Under the pieces are notes generated by a model, which ran no database searches, was not told the origin of the DNA, and saw only the letters and a list, made by a program, of their open reading frames with translations. Made by a program: the position numbers and the translations under genes. Shown piece by piece: positions 35,989-45,868 of a DNA stretch of 64,000 nt. Positions within the stretch are counted from its first letter, which is position 1; every line of letters begins with the position of its first letter. The DNA comes from an uncultured Clostridia bacterium (GTDB taxonomy: Bacteria > Bacillota > Clostridia > Christensenellales > Borkfalkiaceae). Location of the stretch: the NCBI GenBank assembly GCA_944328495.1, contig CALVHR010000009.1, forward strand, positions 1 to 64,000, given 5' to 3'.

Positions 35989-37140
35989 TCAGCTCTTATA
36001 CGGATCGACGCCGTACATCGCCTGCATATTGTCTTTAAACGCGCGCATCTTCGACGTCTGTCTGATGTCGAGGGTCGCATTCAAATCTTCCAGCGCTTTT
36101 TTCTGCTCACGCGTCAGTTTGGAGGGAACTTCTACCTGCACGGTGATGTACATGTTGCCTGTACCCGTGCGTGTCTTGATGCCCTTGCCGCGCACGCAGA
36201 ATACCGTACCGCTCTGCGTCCCTTCGGGAATAAGATATTCGAACGCCTCGTCGATGCCGGGAACTTTGACTTTCCCGCCCAGTGCCGCCGTAGCAAAAGA
36301 CACAGGCAACTCGATATACAGATCTTTTTCCTTGCGCTTAAAGATCTTGTGCGGTTCGACACGGAACACGACGATCAGATCGCCCGGCGCACCGCCGCGC
36401 GCGGACGCATGCCCATAGCCCTTTTTGCGAATGTAGCTGTTTGTATCCGCACCCGCCGGGATATTGAGAGTGACGACCGTTTCCTTGCGCGTATACCCCT
36501 TGCCTTTGCAATCGGGGCAGGCATCGGTGATCTTTTTGCCCGTTCCGCCGCATTCGGGACAAACTGCCGTACGGATGGTGGTTCCTAAAATCGTGTCCTG
36601 ACGATAGCGCACCTGTCCGCTGCCGCCGCATTTGTCACACGTCTTATACGCGGTGCCGTTCTTCGCTCCCGTGCCTTTGCACGAAGCGCAAGGCTCGTTG
36701 CGCATGTAACGGACTTCCTTGGTGCAGCCTTTTGCCGCATCGAGAAAAGACAGTACGACTTCGCGCTGCACATCCTCGCCCTGGGCCTCTGCCGTGCGGG
36801 CAGTCGTTCCGCCGCCGAACCCCGAGAAAAATTCGCTGAAAATGTCGCCGAATCCGCCGAATCCCGAAAAACCGGAAAAGCCAGAACCATTGAACCCGCC
36901 TGCCGCGCCGCCGCGCATGCCCGGATGATCCAGCTCATAATCGTATTGCTGGCGTTTCTGCGGATCGGAAAGCGTTTCGTTCGCTTCGTTTACTTCCTTG
37001 AATTTCGCCGCCGCATTGGCATCATTCGGGTGCAGGTCGGGGTGATACATCTTGACCAACTTGCGGTACGCCGCCTTGATTTCCGCATCCGTCGCTTTGC
37101 GGTCGACGCCCAATATTTCATAATAATTTTTATCTGCCAT
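35989..37140 (-). CDS. dnaJ: Chaperone DnaJ (383 aa)
   Basis: Co-chaperone of DnaK. The J domain has YYEILGVDRKATDAEIKAAYRKLVKMYHPDLHPND with the HPD motif. A Gly/Phe-rich linker (FNGSGFSGFSGFGGFG) follows, then four CxxCxGxG zinc motifs (CASCKGTGAKNG, CDKCGGSGQV, CPECGGTGKK, CPDCKGKGYT) and the C-terminal peptide-binding domain. A start at 37140 (MADKNYYEI) follows an AAAGGA ribosome-binding site. It is separated from dnaK by 472 bp of structured repeats, one terminal hairpin of which ends 16 bp before the start codon. Confidence 0.97.
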   Translation of the reverse strand: MADKNYYEILGVDRKATDAEIKAAYRKLVKMYHPDLHPNDANAAAKFKEVNEANETLSDPQKRQQYDYELDHPGMRGGAAGGFNGSGFSGFSGFGGFGDIFSEFFSGFGGGTTARTAEAQGEDVQREVVLSFLDAAKGCTKEVRYMRNEPCASCKGTGAKNGTAYKTCDKCGGSGQVRYRQDTILGTTIRTAVCPECGGTGKKITDACPDCKGKGYTRKETVVTLNIPAGADTNSYIRKKGYGHASARGGAPGDLIVVFRVEPHKIFKRKEKDLYIELPVSFATAALGGKVKVPGIDEAFEYLIPEGTQSGTVFCVRGKGIKTRTGTGNMYITVQVEVPSKLTREQKKALEDLNATLDIRQTSKMRAFKDNMQAMYGVDPYKS

Positions 37141-37155
37141 AATTATATCCTTTAC

Positions 37156-37368
37156 ACAAATTGTTTCGAGCTGTCGAAACAATTTGTCGTAATTTCAGGA
37201 AAACCCCAATGTTCGCCGTTTCTAAAACGGCTCTGCATTCGGGTTTTCCTCTGCGGCGCGCCTTTTTAGGGCACACCACACTACGCGCGCCGCATTCACC
37301 TTTCCTGCGAAAGCAAAAGTTTTTGCAAATAAGGGTGCGCTAACGCAAAAACGCGGTTTTGCTTGCGC
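37156..37368 (-). repeat. Structured repeat element, copy 1 (213 bp, minus orientation)
   Basis: Read on the minus strand, the copy begins with a class-B hairpin (37368-37337: GCGC outer pairs, GCAAAA/TTTTGC stem, 6-nt loop). It passes the anchors GCGCAC, ATTTG, AAAGGTGAA and GTGCCCTAAA, then a long hairpin with AGGAAAAC/GTTTTCCT outer pairs, GCCGTTT/AAACGGC inner pairs. It ends in the class-A hairpin at 37187-37156: ACAAATTGTTTCG, loop ACAGCT, CGAAACAATTTGT, a perfect 13-6-13 structure. It stops just before the dnaJ ribosome-binding site. No coding function is apparent. Confidence 0.75.
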
Positions 37369-37391
37369 GAGTGATTATTTTAATAATTTAT

Positions 37392-37604
37392 TGCGCGTTT
37401 GAGAACCACGCTTCTCAAAAAGCGCACTCAATTTGCCGCATACCTACGGCTTTCGGGAAGAGGGTGAAGTTGCGCTATTTTAGAATATGCGTGCCCCTAA
37501 ATATCGCGCAACGAGGGAGAAACCGCCGCGCGCCCGAATGGGCGTCCGGCAGGTGTCCCCCTCCCTCTCACGAGAATTTGTTTTATCAGCTTAAAACAAA
37601 TTCT
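37392..37604 (+). repeat. Structured repeat element, copy 2 (213 bp, plus orientation)
   Basis: Head-to-head partner of copy 1, of identical length. The class-B hairpin (37392-37426, TTTGAGAA/TTCTCAAA stem, loop CCACGC) is followed by shared anchors GCGCAC, ATTTG, GAGGGTGAA and GTGCCCCTAAATAT, then a GAGGGAG/CTCCCTC hairpin. The class-A hairpin closes it at 37573-37604: AGAATTTGTTTTA, loop TCAGCT, TAAAACAAATTCT, a perfect 13-6-13. It ends 8 bp from the dnaK stop codon. Confidence 0.75.
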
Positions 37605-37612
37605 GTGAATGA

Positions 37613-39448
<1,836 letters not shown>

Positions 39449-39557
39449 TTACCAAATTTATTTTTTATGTCAACGGCTTTCGCCTGTTGCTGCCTTTATT
39501 TTGTTTTTATTCCGCGCCGAAAAATTTATTCAGTTTTCAGCGCTTGAAATTACTGTG

Positions 39558-40136
39558 TCAGCTGGTGACTTTGACCTGCGCAAACCGCAGTACTTTGTCG
39601 CCGCGCTTATAACCTTTGAGGAAAACCTCTTTTACATATCCCGCTTCCACGCCGTCGGCGGCGGGTTCGCTCATGATCGCCTCGCAGAACGTCGGGTCAA
39701 ACTCTTCGTCTACGGGATTGATCTCCTCGATGCCCTCGTCCTCCAACAGCTTTTTGAAGGAACGAAGCACCATTTCGATGCCTTTTGCCGTTTTTTCGTC
39801 GCACATGCCGAGCGCTCGTTCAAGATTATCGCCGATCGGGAAAATCTTTAACAGGATCTCGCCTTTCCCGTCCAGATAGGCATTGCGGCGCGTCGACTCG
39901 TTTCGTTTGCGGAAGTTGTCGAATTCGGCAACGCTGCGCATCCATTTGTCTTTGAAATCCGCCGCTTCCGCCTTCGCCGCTTCCAGCTCTTCCCGCAATT
40001 TCTCGTGCTTGTTTTTCTTTTCCGATCCGTGCGAATCGGCAGTTTTTTCGGCGTTTTCCGCTACAGTTTCCTGTGCGGGAAGCTCCTGCTCCGCCTCTTT
40101 TGCAGGTTCGGCTTGCACGTTTTTATCTTCACTCAT
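39558..40136 (-). CDS. grpE: Nucleotide-exchange factor GrpE (192 aa)
   Basis: Exchange factor for DnaK. The acidic, low-complexity N-terminus (to about residue 55) leads into the long coiled coil and the family region WMRSVAEFDNFRKRNESTR. The C-terminal beta domain has DEEFDPTFCEAIMSEPA and VLRFAQVKVTS. It overlaps hrcA by 8 bp, so its translation is coupled to the repressor gene. 139 bp separate it from dnaK; nothing distinctive is seen in that gap. Confidence 0.95.
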   Translation of the reverse strand: MSEDKNVQAEPAKEAEQELPAQETVAENAEKTADSHGSEKKNKHEKLREELEAAKAEAADFKDKWMRSVAEFDNFRKRNESTRRNAYLDGKGEILLKIFPIGDNLERALGMCDEKTAKGIEMVLRSFKKLLEDEGIEEINPVDEEFDPTFCEAIMSEPAADGVEAGYVKEVFLKGYKRGDKVLRFAQVKVTS

Positions 40137-41184
40137 GTTTCGTATCGTCCTTTTTATCTTTCAATTTATTGCCGACAAGCTCTTCCAAAGCTTTGCCGAC
40201 ATTTTCCAGTACGGTGATCACCTTCGTGTAATCCATGCGGATGGGACCGATGACGCCGTACGTGCCGAGATTCTTACCGCCCGCCGAATAGGTCGCCGTA
40301 ACGACCGAACAGTCGTCGGGAACTTCCGCATCCCCCGTCGAACCGATCTTGACATTGATCTGGATCTCATCGTCTTCGTCGCCGATGATCTCCGCAAGCC
40401 GATCTTTACTGGAAATGACGGTCAGAAAATTCTTGACATTGTCGATATCTTCGTACTCGGGATGCTTGAAAATTTTATCCGCACCCGTCAAAACGACGTC
40501 TTCATCGCGAGGACGGGTATAACTTTTCAAAGCATCGATTACTTCGCTCATTACCTGACGGTACTGCGAAAATTCATCCAGCACTTCCGCGCCGACTTCT
40601 TTCACTTCGGAGAGCGCTTTGCCCTCGAAAAGCTTGGAAATCACGTGCGATGCATTGGACAGTTCCTCGTCGCTCATGGATTCGGGAATATCGATGAAAG
40701 AATCGCGCAAGATACGCGAACCCGTCACGATCACGAGCAGCGCTTTGCCGTCGCCGCAAGCCAAAAGCGCAAGATTGCGGATCTTTTCTTCATCCGTATG
40801 CGGCCCGATCGCAACCGATGTGTAATCGGTCAGCTCACTGATGACTCGCGAAACGTTTTTGATGAGATGCTCCACATCCCCCGACTTTTCACTGAACGCG
40901 CGCTCGATGTAATCGAGATCGTTGTCGGACAAATTCCCCTTCTCCATCAGCTCTTCGATATAAAACCGATACGCCTGCGGGGAGGGCACCCTGCCGCCCG
41001 ATGTATGAAACTGCGTCAGATATCCCAGTTCTTCCAGCGAAGCGAGCTCGTTTCGCACCGTCGCCGAACTCACGTCCGTCAAGTGCTTTTCGGCAATGCT
41101 TTTGCTCGACACGGGGACCGCAGTGTTGATATACTCATCCACCACGATCTGCAAAATTTTCTTTTTCCGGTCGGACATTTTCAT
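40129..41184 (-). CDS. hrcA: Heat-inducible transcription repressor HrcA (351 aa)
   Basis: Represses the operon by binding CIRCE. The N-terminal winged helix (KKKILQIVVDEYINTAVPVSSKSIAEKHLTDVSSATVRNELASLEELGYL) is followed by the dimerisation/ligand domain. C-terminal GTYGVIGPIRMDYTKVITVLENV is typical. The ATG at 41184 is chosen because GGGGTGA lies upstream. The CIRCE element is 50 bp upstream of the start. Confidence 0.95.
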   Translation of the reverse strand: MKMSDRKKKILQIVVDEYINTAVPVSSKSIAEKHLTDVSSATVRNELASLEELGYLTQFHTSGGRVPSPQAYRFYIEELMEKGNLSDNDLDYIERAFSEKSGDVEHLIKNVSRVISELTDYTSVAIGPHTDEEKIRNLALLACGDGKALLVIVTGSRILRDSFIDIPESMSDEELSNASHVISKLFEGKALSEVKEVGAEVLDEFSQYRQVMSEVIDALKSYTRPRDEDVVLTGADKIFKHPEYEDIDNVKNFLTVISSKDRLAEIIGDEDDEIQINVKIGSTGDAEVPDDCSVVTATYSAGGKNLGTYGVIGPIRMDYTKVITVLENVGKALEELVGNKLKDKKDDTKHE

Positions 41185-41233
41185 TCGCCGCGTCACCCCT
41201 TCTTGAAAACTTGGCACTTATGCTTCGTTAATG

Positions 41234-41260
41234 TTAGCACTCTCTATGTTCAAGTGCTAA
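41234..41260. promoter_or_regulatory. CIRCE operator
   Basis: TTAGCACTC (41234-41242), 9-nt spacer, AAGTGCTAA (41252-41260). This matches the CIRCE consensus with one change in the right arm (AAGTGCTAA for GAGTGCTAA). It overlaps the expected transcription start of the hrcA operon. Confidence 0.95.
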
Positions 41261-41264
41261 CGCT

Positions 41265-41293
41265 ATTATATATTTATTGTTTGGGAAAGTCAA
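41265..41293 (-). promoter_or_regulatory. Heat-shock operon promoter
   Basis: TTGACT (41293-41288) and TATAAT (41270-41265) on the minus strand, spacer 17 bp, immediately upstream of CIRCE. Confidence 0.85.
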
Positions 41294-41368
41294 GAGTTTT
41301 ATGCCAAAATTTAAAAAATTTTTTTATTGCAAGCCGAAGGGACGGAAAAGTCCGAAATGTGCGGACAA

Positions 41369-41404
41369 CAACGGCGCCGTCTCCCTGCGGGGACGGCGCC
41401 GTTG
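41369..41404. repeat. Perfect 13-bp hairpin between divergent genes
   Basis: CAACGGCGCCGTC (41369-41381) and GACGGCGCCGTTG (41392-41404) around a 10-nt loop. It lies between the divergent hrcA and MATE promoters, so it is not a simple terminator of either. The rest of the 580-bp gap (41185-41765) holds AT-rich sequence at 41430-41490, an orphan minus-strand promoter at 41620-41648, and the two gene promoters. Confidence 0.6.
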
Positions 41405-41608
41405 CTATCGGTAGGTTATTACAACTGTGTAAACTGATAGATATATTATATAGATATATTATAATAATAGGTATATAATCGAGTAAGAGACAAACTTCTC
41501 CGAAAAAATCTGCCACACCCTCCCCGCACGCAGGAAAGCGCACGACTTCGTCGCCGCACGGCACCGCGACTCGCTCAATTCGCCCTCCCTCTCTTCTCTT
41601 AATTAGTT

Positions 41609-41648
41609 AACCATGGTTTATTATAATGATTTTGTCCGCGCTTGTCAA
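41609..41648 (-). promoter_or_regulatory. Orphan minus-strand promoter with palindrome at the start site
   Basis: TTGACA (41648-41643) and TATAAT (41625-41620) on the minus strand with 17-bp spacing. The expected start (about 41613) falls in the palindrome AACCATGGTT (41609-41618). No convincing gene lies between here and hrcA. Confidence 0.6.
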
Positions 41649-41707
41649 CAAAAATCGCCTTACCTGAACGAAGAATTTAAAATTGTACGGCGTTTGCCGT
41701 TCATTGT

Positions 41708-41736
41708 TTGACAGTTGTCGGCGGGTATGCTATCAT
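41708..41736 (+). promoter_or_regulatory. Promoter of the MATE transporter gene
   Basis: TTGACA (41708-41713) and TATCAT (41731-41736), 17-bp spacer. The leader is about 22 nt and includes the GGTGA ribosome-binding site. Confidence 0.75.
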
Positions 41737-41765
41737 AGAGCCGACTAACAATTGCGGTGAAAACG

Positions 41766-43094
41766 ATGCAGGGAGAATTGGCTAAAAAATTCGCGAGATA
41801 TGCGAGTCTGAATATTTTAGGGATGATCGGGCTGTCTTTATACATTCTGGCCGACACCTATTTCATATCGGCGAAGATGGGCGCAGACGGACTGGCCGCG
41901 CTCAATATCACCATTCCCGCTTATGCGCTGATCAATGCGTGCGGGTTGATGCTGGGGACGGGCGGTGCGACCAAATATGCGATCTATCATTCGCAAAGCG
42001 ACGAACGCAAAGAAGGACTGTTTACGCATACCCTTCTGACCGGGATCGGGCTTGGCCTCCTTTTTCTGTTTGCCGGTCTTTTCTTTTCAAAACCGATCGC
42101 AACAGTGCTCGGAGCAAACCGGGAGATCATCGGACTTACGAACGAATATTTGCGCACACTCATGCTGATGTCTCCGTTTTTCATCTGCAACGGCTTGCTC
42201 AACGCCTATGTGCGCAACGACGGTTCGCCCAACCTTTCCATGGCGGGCATGTTGGTGGGAAGCCTGTCCAATATCGTACTTGACTATGTGTTCATGTATC
42301 CGCTGAATATGGGGATGTTCGGCGCGGCACTGGCAACCGGATGCGCGCCTGTCTTGGGGATTCTGACACTGAGTCTGCATTTTATCCGCCGCAAAAATTC
42401 GTTCGGGATACGCTTCCGCAAAGGCTGGGCAGAAAACGTGCGAAGTGCTGTCAAACTCGGCATACCCTCGTTCATTAACGAGATCTCAACGGGAATCGTG
42501 CTGTTGACTTTTAACTATATCATACTCGGTCTTACGGGAAATACGGGTGTGGCGGCATACGGGGTGGTGGCAAACATTTCCATTGTCTGCATTGCGATCT
42601 TTACCGGTTTGGCGCAGGGGATGCAGCCCCTCGTGAGCCGTTTTTATGCGATCGGCGATGAAAAGAGCGTAAGAACACTCCACCGCTATTCGATGCTCGC
42701 AGCTCTGCTTCTCGGAATTTTGTTTTTTTTGTGCGGATTTTTTCTTGCCGAACAACTCACCGCCGTATTTAACAGCGAAAAAGACGCACAGCTCGCCGCG
42801 CTCGCGGAATACGGCATGCGCCTGTACAGCATCGGATATGTGCTCGCCGGCCTGAACATCGTTTCGGCGCTGTATTTTACCGCGCGCGAACGCGCCGTCC
42901 AAGCCTTTCTGATCGCGCTGTTGCGCGGGCTGGCGGCGATCATTGCATTCTCCCTGCTCTTTTCCATGTTCTGGGGCATGACGGGCGTTTGGCTTGCCTT
43001 CCCCGCCGCAGAAGCGGTAACGCTCGCCGTCACCCTCTCGCTTACCCTTTCTCTGCACAAACGAAACCCCGTTTTATGCAATCAACCCCAATAA
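41766..43094 (+). CDS. MATE-family multidrug/Na+ antiporter (442 aa)
   Basis: Twelve predicted transmembrane helices in two MATE repeats. It begins GELAKKFARYASLNILGMIGLSLYILADTYFI, with GLAALNITIPAYALINACGLMLGTGGAT in helix 2. Members export cationic drugs or metabolites in exchange for Na+ or H+. The ATG at 41766 with GGTGA upstream is preferred over the GTG at 41757. The gene has its own promoter and a strong terminator. An operator-like palindrome lies 150 bp upstream at 41609. Confidence 0.9.
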   Translation: MQGELAKKFARYASLNILGMIGLSLYILADTYFISAKMGADGLAALNITIPAYALINACGLMLGTGGATKYAIYHSQSDERKEGLFTHTLLTGIGLGLLFLFAGLFFSKPIATVLGANREIIGLTNEYLRTLMLMSPFFICNGLLNAYVRNDGSPNLSMAGMLVGSLSNIVLDYVFMYPLNMGMFGAALATGCAPVLGILTLSLHFIRRKNSFGIRFRKGWAENVRSAVKLGIPSFINEISTGIVLLTFNYIILGLTGNTGVAAYGVVANISIVCIAIFTGLAQGMQPLVSRFYAIGDEKSVRTLHRYSMLAALLLGILFFLCGFFLAEQLTAVFNSEKDAQLAALAEYGMRLYSIGYVLAGLNIVSALYFTARERAVQAFLIALLRGLAAIIAFSLLFSMFWGMTGVWLAFPAAEAVTLAVTLSLTLSLHKRNPVLCNQPQ

Positions 43095-43145
43095 ATGCAA
43101 GCTCACTTTTTACTTTGAACAAATCGCCTATATAAAAGCACTTAC

Positions 43146-43187
43146 AAACGCCCGCCCCTTTCGCCTTGGCAAAAGGGGCGGGCGTTT
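43146..43187 (+). terminator. Terminator of the MATE gene
   Basis: A 16-bp stem (43146-43161 with 43172-43187) around a 10-nt loop, ending GTTTAAAA; it may act in both directions with the converging deoC transcript. Confidence 0.8.
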
Positions 43188-43232
43188 AAAAATCAAATCG
43201 TAGTTGATTCGGGATCGATCAGCCTAAGAATG

Positions 43233-44102
43233 TTATTCTTTTTCCTGCAATGATTTTGCGATCTCTTTTCCGGAACTCGTTCCGATACGGTCCGCGCCGG
43301 CGTCGATCATCTCGCAGAACTGTTCCGCCGTGCGGATCCCGCCCGAAGCTTTGACGCCGCACTTTCCCGCGACCGTCTGTTTCAGGAGTTTTACGTCTTC
43401 GGCATTTGCACCCTCGCCGAAATATCCCGTGCTGGTCTTGACGAATGCCGCGCCCGCATCGCGCGCGCAAATCGCCGCGCGCACCATCTCGTCGCGGGTA
43501 AGAAGAGAGGTTTCGATGATGACTTTTACGGGATTCCCCTTTGCCGCTTTGACGACCTGTTTGATCTCTTTTTTTACATACGAATAATTCCCGTTCTTGA
43601 TCGCGGAGATACAAGCAACCATGTCGATCTCATCCGCGCCGTCGGCAATGGCGCGTTTTGTCTCAAAAACTTTGGTCGCCGTCGTGTTTTCGCCCATGGG
43701 AAAACCCACGACGCAAGCGATCTTGACCGACGGCGCGTCGCGCAGAATGTCACAGCAAAGCCCCACGTATACCGGCTGCACGCACACGGAATAAAATCCG
43801 AATTCACGCGCCTCGTTGCACAATTTTTTCACGTCTTCGCGCGTCGCCGTCTGTTTGAGCAGAGTGTGGTCGATCATGCGCAGCATACGCCTCAGTTCCA
43901 GTGCCTTTTTCTGGCGGCGGAATTCTTCAAATTCACGCATTTCGTCCGCCGAAATCGCAGCGCCCTGTCCTGCCTTCTGCACGCCTTGCTCTGCGGCATG
44001 TTCTGCGGGGGGATTGATTGCAGCCTCCTCCGTCTTGACCGGCACGGTTTTTTCCGCTTCGGGCTGTTCTTCCTCGGTATTTTTCTTTTTGAATTTAAAC
44101 AT
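43233..44102 (-). CDS. deoC: Deoxyribose-phosphate aldolase with N-terminal extension (289 aa)
   Basis: Cleaves 2-deoxyribose-5-phosphate to glyceraldehyde-3-phosphate and acetaldehyde. The TIM-barrel has IDHTLLKQTATREDVKKLC, VCVQPVYVGL, a Lys in VKVIIETSLL, and the Schiff-base Lys in FVKTSTGYF. The ATG at 44102 overlaps the deoA stop by 8 bp. About 75 residues precede the catalytic domain: a charged stretch (KFKKKNTEEEQPEAEKT) and a predicted helix, which normal DeoC proteins lack. Together with deoA it salvages deoxyribose from nucleosides. Confidence 0.93.
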   Translation of the reverse strand: MFKFKKKNTEEEQPEAEKTVPVKTEEAAINPPAEHAAEQGVQKAGQGAAISADEMREFEEFRRQKKALELRRMLRMIDHTLLKQTATREDVKKLCNEAREFGFYSVCVQPVYVGLCCDILRDAPSVKIACVVGFPMGENTTATKVFETKRAIADGADEIDMVACISAIKNGNYSYVKKEIKQVVKAAKGNPVKVIIETSLLTRDEMVRAAICARDAGAAFVKTSTGYFGEGANAEDVKLLKQTVAGKCGVKASGGIRTAEQFCEMIDAGADRIGTSSGKEIAKSLQEKE

Positions 44103-45399
44103 TTTTCGGTTCCTCCCCGATAAATTGATATACGAGCGGCTTCGGAGCGTATTCACCCGAACAACGGAATGCCCCGTCCGCAAGAGCAAATGCGTCCTCG
44201 CTTGCCCCGTTATAATAAATCTCCGCGAGCGTATCGCCTGTTTTCACGGCGTCGCCTGCGCGTTTTTTTAAAATGATCGCGACGGTATGATCGATCCGAT
44301 CTCCTTCGCGCTTTCTGCCGCCGCCGAGCTCTACGCACGCCCTGCCGAGAGCCAACGCGGAAATGTGCAAAAAACCCGCGCCCTTTGCGCGCACGGTGCG
44401 GCAGTTTTTTGCGAGCGGGAGAACATTTTCGTCTTGCAGGGCGGCATCGTCCCCGCCCTGTGCGCGCACGATCTCACCCAGCTTCGCAAGCGCCGCTCCC
44501 GAACGAATGCTCTCCTGCGCGCGGCGCTCTGCCTCCGTTTCGGAAATTTTCAGCGCGCGCGCCGCCAGCTTTTTACAATGATACAAAGACAGCGTCGCGA
44601 GATCGTTCTGCTTGCCTTTGAGCACTTCGATTGCTTCGCGCACCTCGGCATTGCACCCGATATTATCTCCCAACGGCTGATCCATGCAGGTAACTGCGGC
44701 GCAGGTATCCCTGCCCGCCGCCCTGCCGATGGACACCATCAACCGCGCCAATGCCGCCGCGTCTTCCGCCTCGCGCATGAACGCGCCGTCTCCGTACTTC
44801 ACGTCCAGCAAAATCACGTCCGCAAAGGACGCAAGTTTTTTGCTCATCACGGAAGATGCGATCAGCGGAATGCTGTCCACCGTCGCAGTCACGTCCCGAA
44901 CGGCATACATTCGTTTGTCCGCAGGCACCGTATGCTCGGTCTGCCCCGCGATCGCCGCGCCGACCAGACGCACCTGCCGCTCAAACTGCTGCGCGGAAAG
45001 GGAAACATTGAATCCCGCAAAACTCTCCAACTTATCCAGCGTGCCGCCCGTATGACCGAGCCCCCTGCCCGAATATTTGGCACATTTTACGCCCAACGAC
45101 GCGAGTACGGGTACAAGCACGAGCGTCGTCGAATCGGACACGCCGCCCGTCGAATGTTTGTCCGCAAATACGCCTTCCGCAGACGGGCGGCGGCAAAGTT
45201 CGCCGCTCTTTGCCATCGCATCGGTCAGGATAAAACATTCCTCGTCCGTCATGCCGCGCAGAAGCGTCGCCATACAAAACGCCGCGATCTGCGCGTCGGA
45301 CGCCCGATCGCTCGCCACCTCCCGCACAAAAAATCGGATCTGCGCTTCGCTGAGCGCGTTCCCCCGTTTTTTTGCATCGATTATGTCGTAAACCGTCAT
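44095..45399 (-). CDS. deoA: Pyrimidine-nucleoside phosphorylase (434 aa)
   Basis: Phosphorolyses thymidine, deoxyuridine or uridine to base and (deoxy)ribose-1-phosphate. Motifs: VYDIIDAKKRGNALSEAQIRFFV, the phosphate-binding DKHSTGGVSDSTTL, GRGLGHTGGTLDKLES and a C-terminal VKTGDTLAEIYYN domain. A start at 45399 (MTVYDIID) matches family length. It is first in the deoA-deoC pair. Confidence 0.93.
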   Translation of the reverse strand: MTVYDIIDAKKRGNALSEAQIRFFVREVASDRASDAQIAAFCMATLLRGMTDEECFILTDAMAKSGELCRRPSAEGVFADKHSTGGVSDSTTLVLVPVLASLGVKCAKYSGRGLGHTGGTLDKLESFAGFNVSLSAQQFERQVRLVGAAIAGQTEHTVPADKRMYAVRDVTATVDSIPLIASSVMSKKLASFADVILLDVKYGDGAFMREAEDAAALARLMVSIGRAAGRDTCAAVTCMDQPLGDNIGCNAEVREAIEVLKGKQNDLATLSLYHCKKLAARALKISETEAERRAQESIRSGAALAKLGEIVRAQGGDDAALQDENVLPLAKNCRTVRAKGAGFLHISALALGRACVELGGGRKREGDRIDHTVAIILKKRAGDAVKTGDTLAEIYYNGASEDAFALADGAFRCSGEYAPKPLVYQFIGEEPKNV

Positions 45400-45434
45400 T
45401 CGACAAAACCCCCGCTGCTGCGGCAAAAGCCGCC

Positions 45435-45463
45435 TTCAAATCCCATTGCGCCCGTGATACAAT
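45435..45463 (+). promoter_or_regulatory. Promoter of the small membrane protein gene
   Basis: TTCAAA (45435-45440) and TACAAT (45458-45463), spacer 17 bp, with a GGCGGTGA ribosome-binding site before the ATG at 45494. Confidence 0.6.
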
Positions 45464-45493
45464 ATGCTTCGTATCATAAAAGGCGGTGAAACC

Positions 45494-45778
45494 ATGAATC
45501 TTCTTGCAAGCACGCTCTTCGGCGGACTGTATCTTTTTCTGTTGTTCGGGATTTGTTTCGGATGCGTCGCGGGCGCAAAAGCGCTCCGGATCGAACTCAA
45601 AAAACGAGAAACCGTGCACACAAAAAAATCTCGGGAGAGCGACCCGCCCGCCACCGCGGCCGATCAAAGCGAAAAGCATGAAAAAAAACAACCGCAGACC
45701 GTATACTATATTGTCGAAAAAAAGCGCGCACGCCCGAAAAACAGTTACGGCGAACCCAAAGAAATTAAATTCCGATGA
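45494..45778 (+). CDS. Small single-pass membrane protein (94 aa)
   Basis: One N-terminal transmembrane helix (residues 4-28, with GGLYLFLLFGICFGCVAGA) is followed by a basic, Lys/Glu-rich cytoplasmic tail ending TVYYIVEKKRARPKNSYGEP. Related short proteins with a YYIVE-K-RA-tail occur in clostridia, without known function. The start is set by GGCGGTGA. It has its own promoter and terminator, which supports expression. Confidence 0.75.
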   Translation: MNLLASTLFGGLYLFLLFGICFGCVAGAKALRIELKKRETVHTKKSRESDPPATAADQSEKHEKKQPQTVYYIVEKKRARPKNSYGEPKEIKFR

Positions 45779-45834
45779 TTCGCGCGCACATATCCGCGCA
45801 AGCAATACCGACCCCGAATTTTAAAATAACTTTC

Positions 45835-45867
45835 CCGCGGCGGGCAATTTTGCCCGCCGCGGTTTTT
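45835..45867 (+). terminator. Intrinsic terminator of the small membrane protein gene
   Basis: CCGCGGCGGGC (45835-45845) and GCCCGCCGCGG (45852-45862) with a T5 tract. It faces the converging rsfS transcript and may serve both. Confidence 0.85.
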
Positions 45868-45868
45868 G

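Noticed and set aside
41274..41564. 96-codon minus-strand frame between hrcA and the MATE gene
   Set aside because: It runs through an AT-rich stretch, the 13-bp hairpin and the hrcA promoter, with no ribosome-binding site or known motif.
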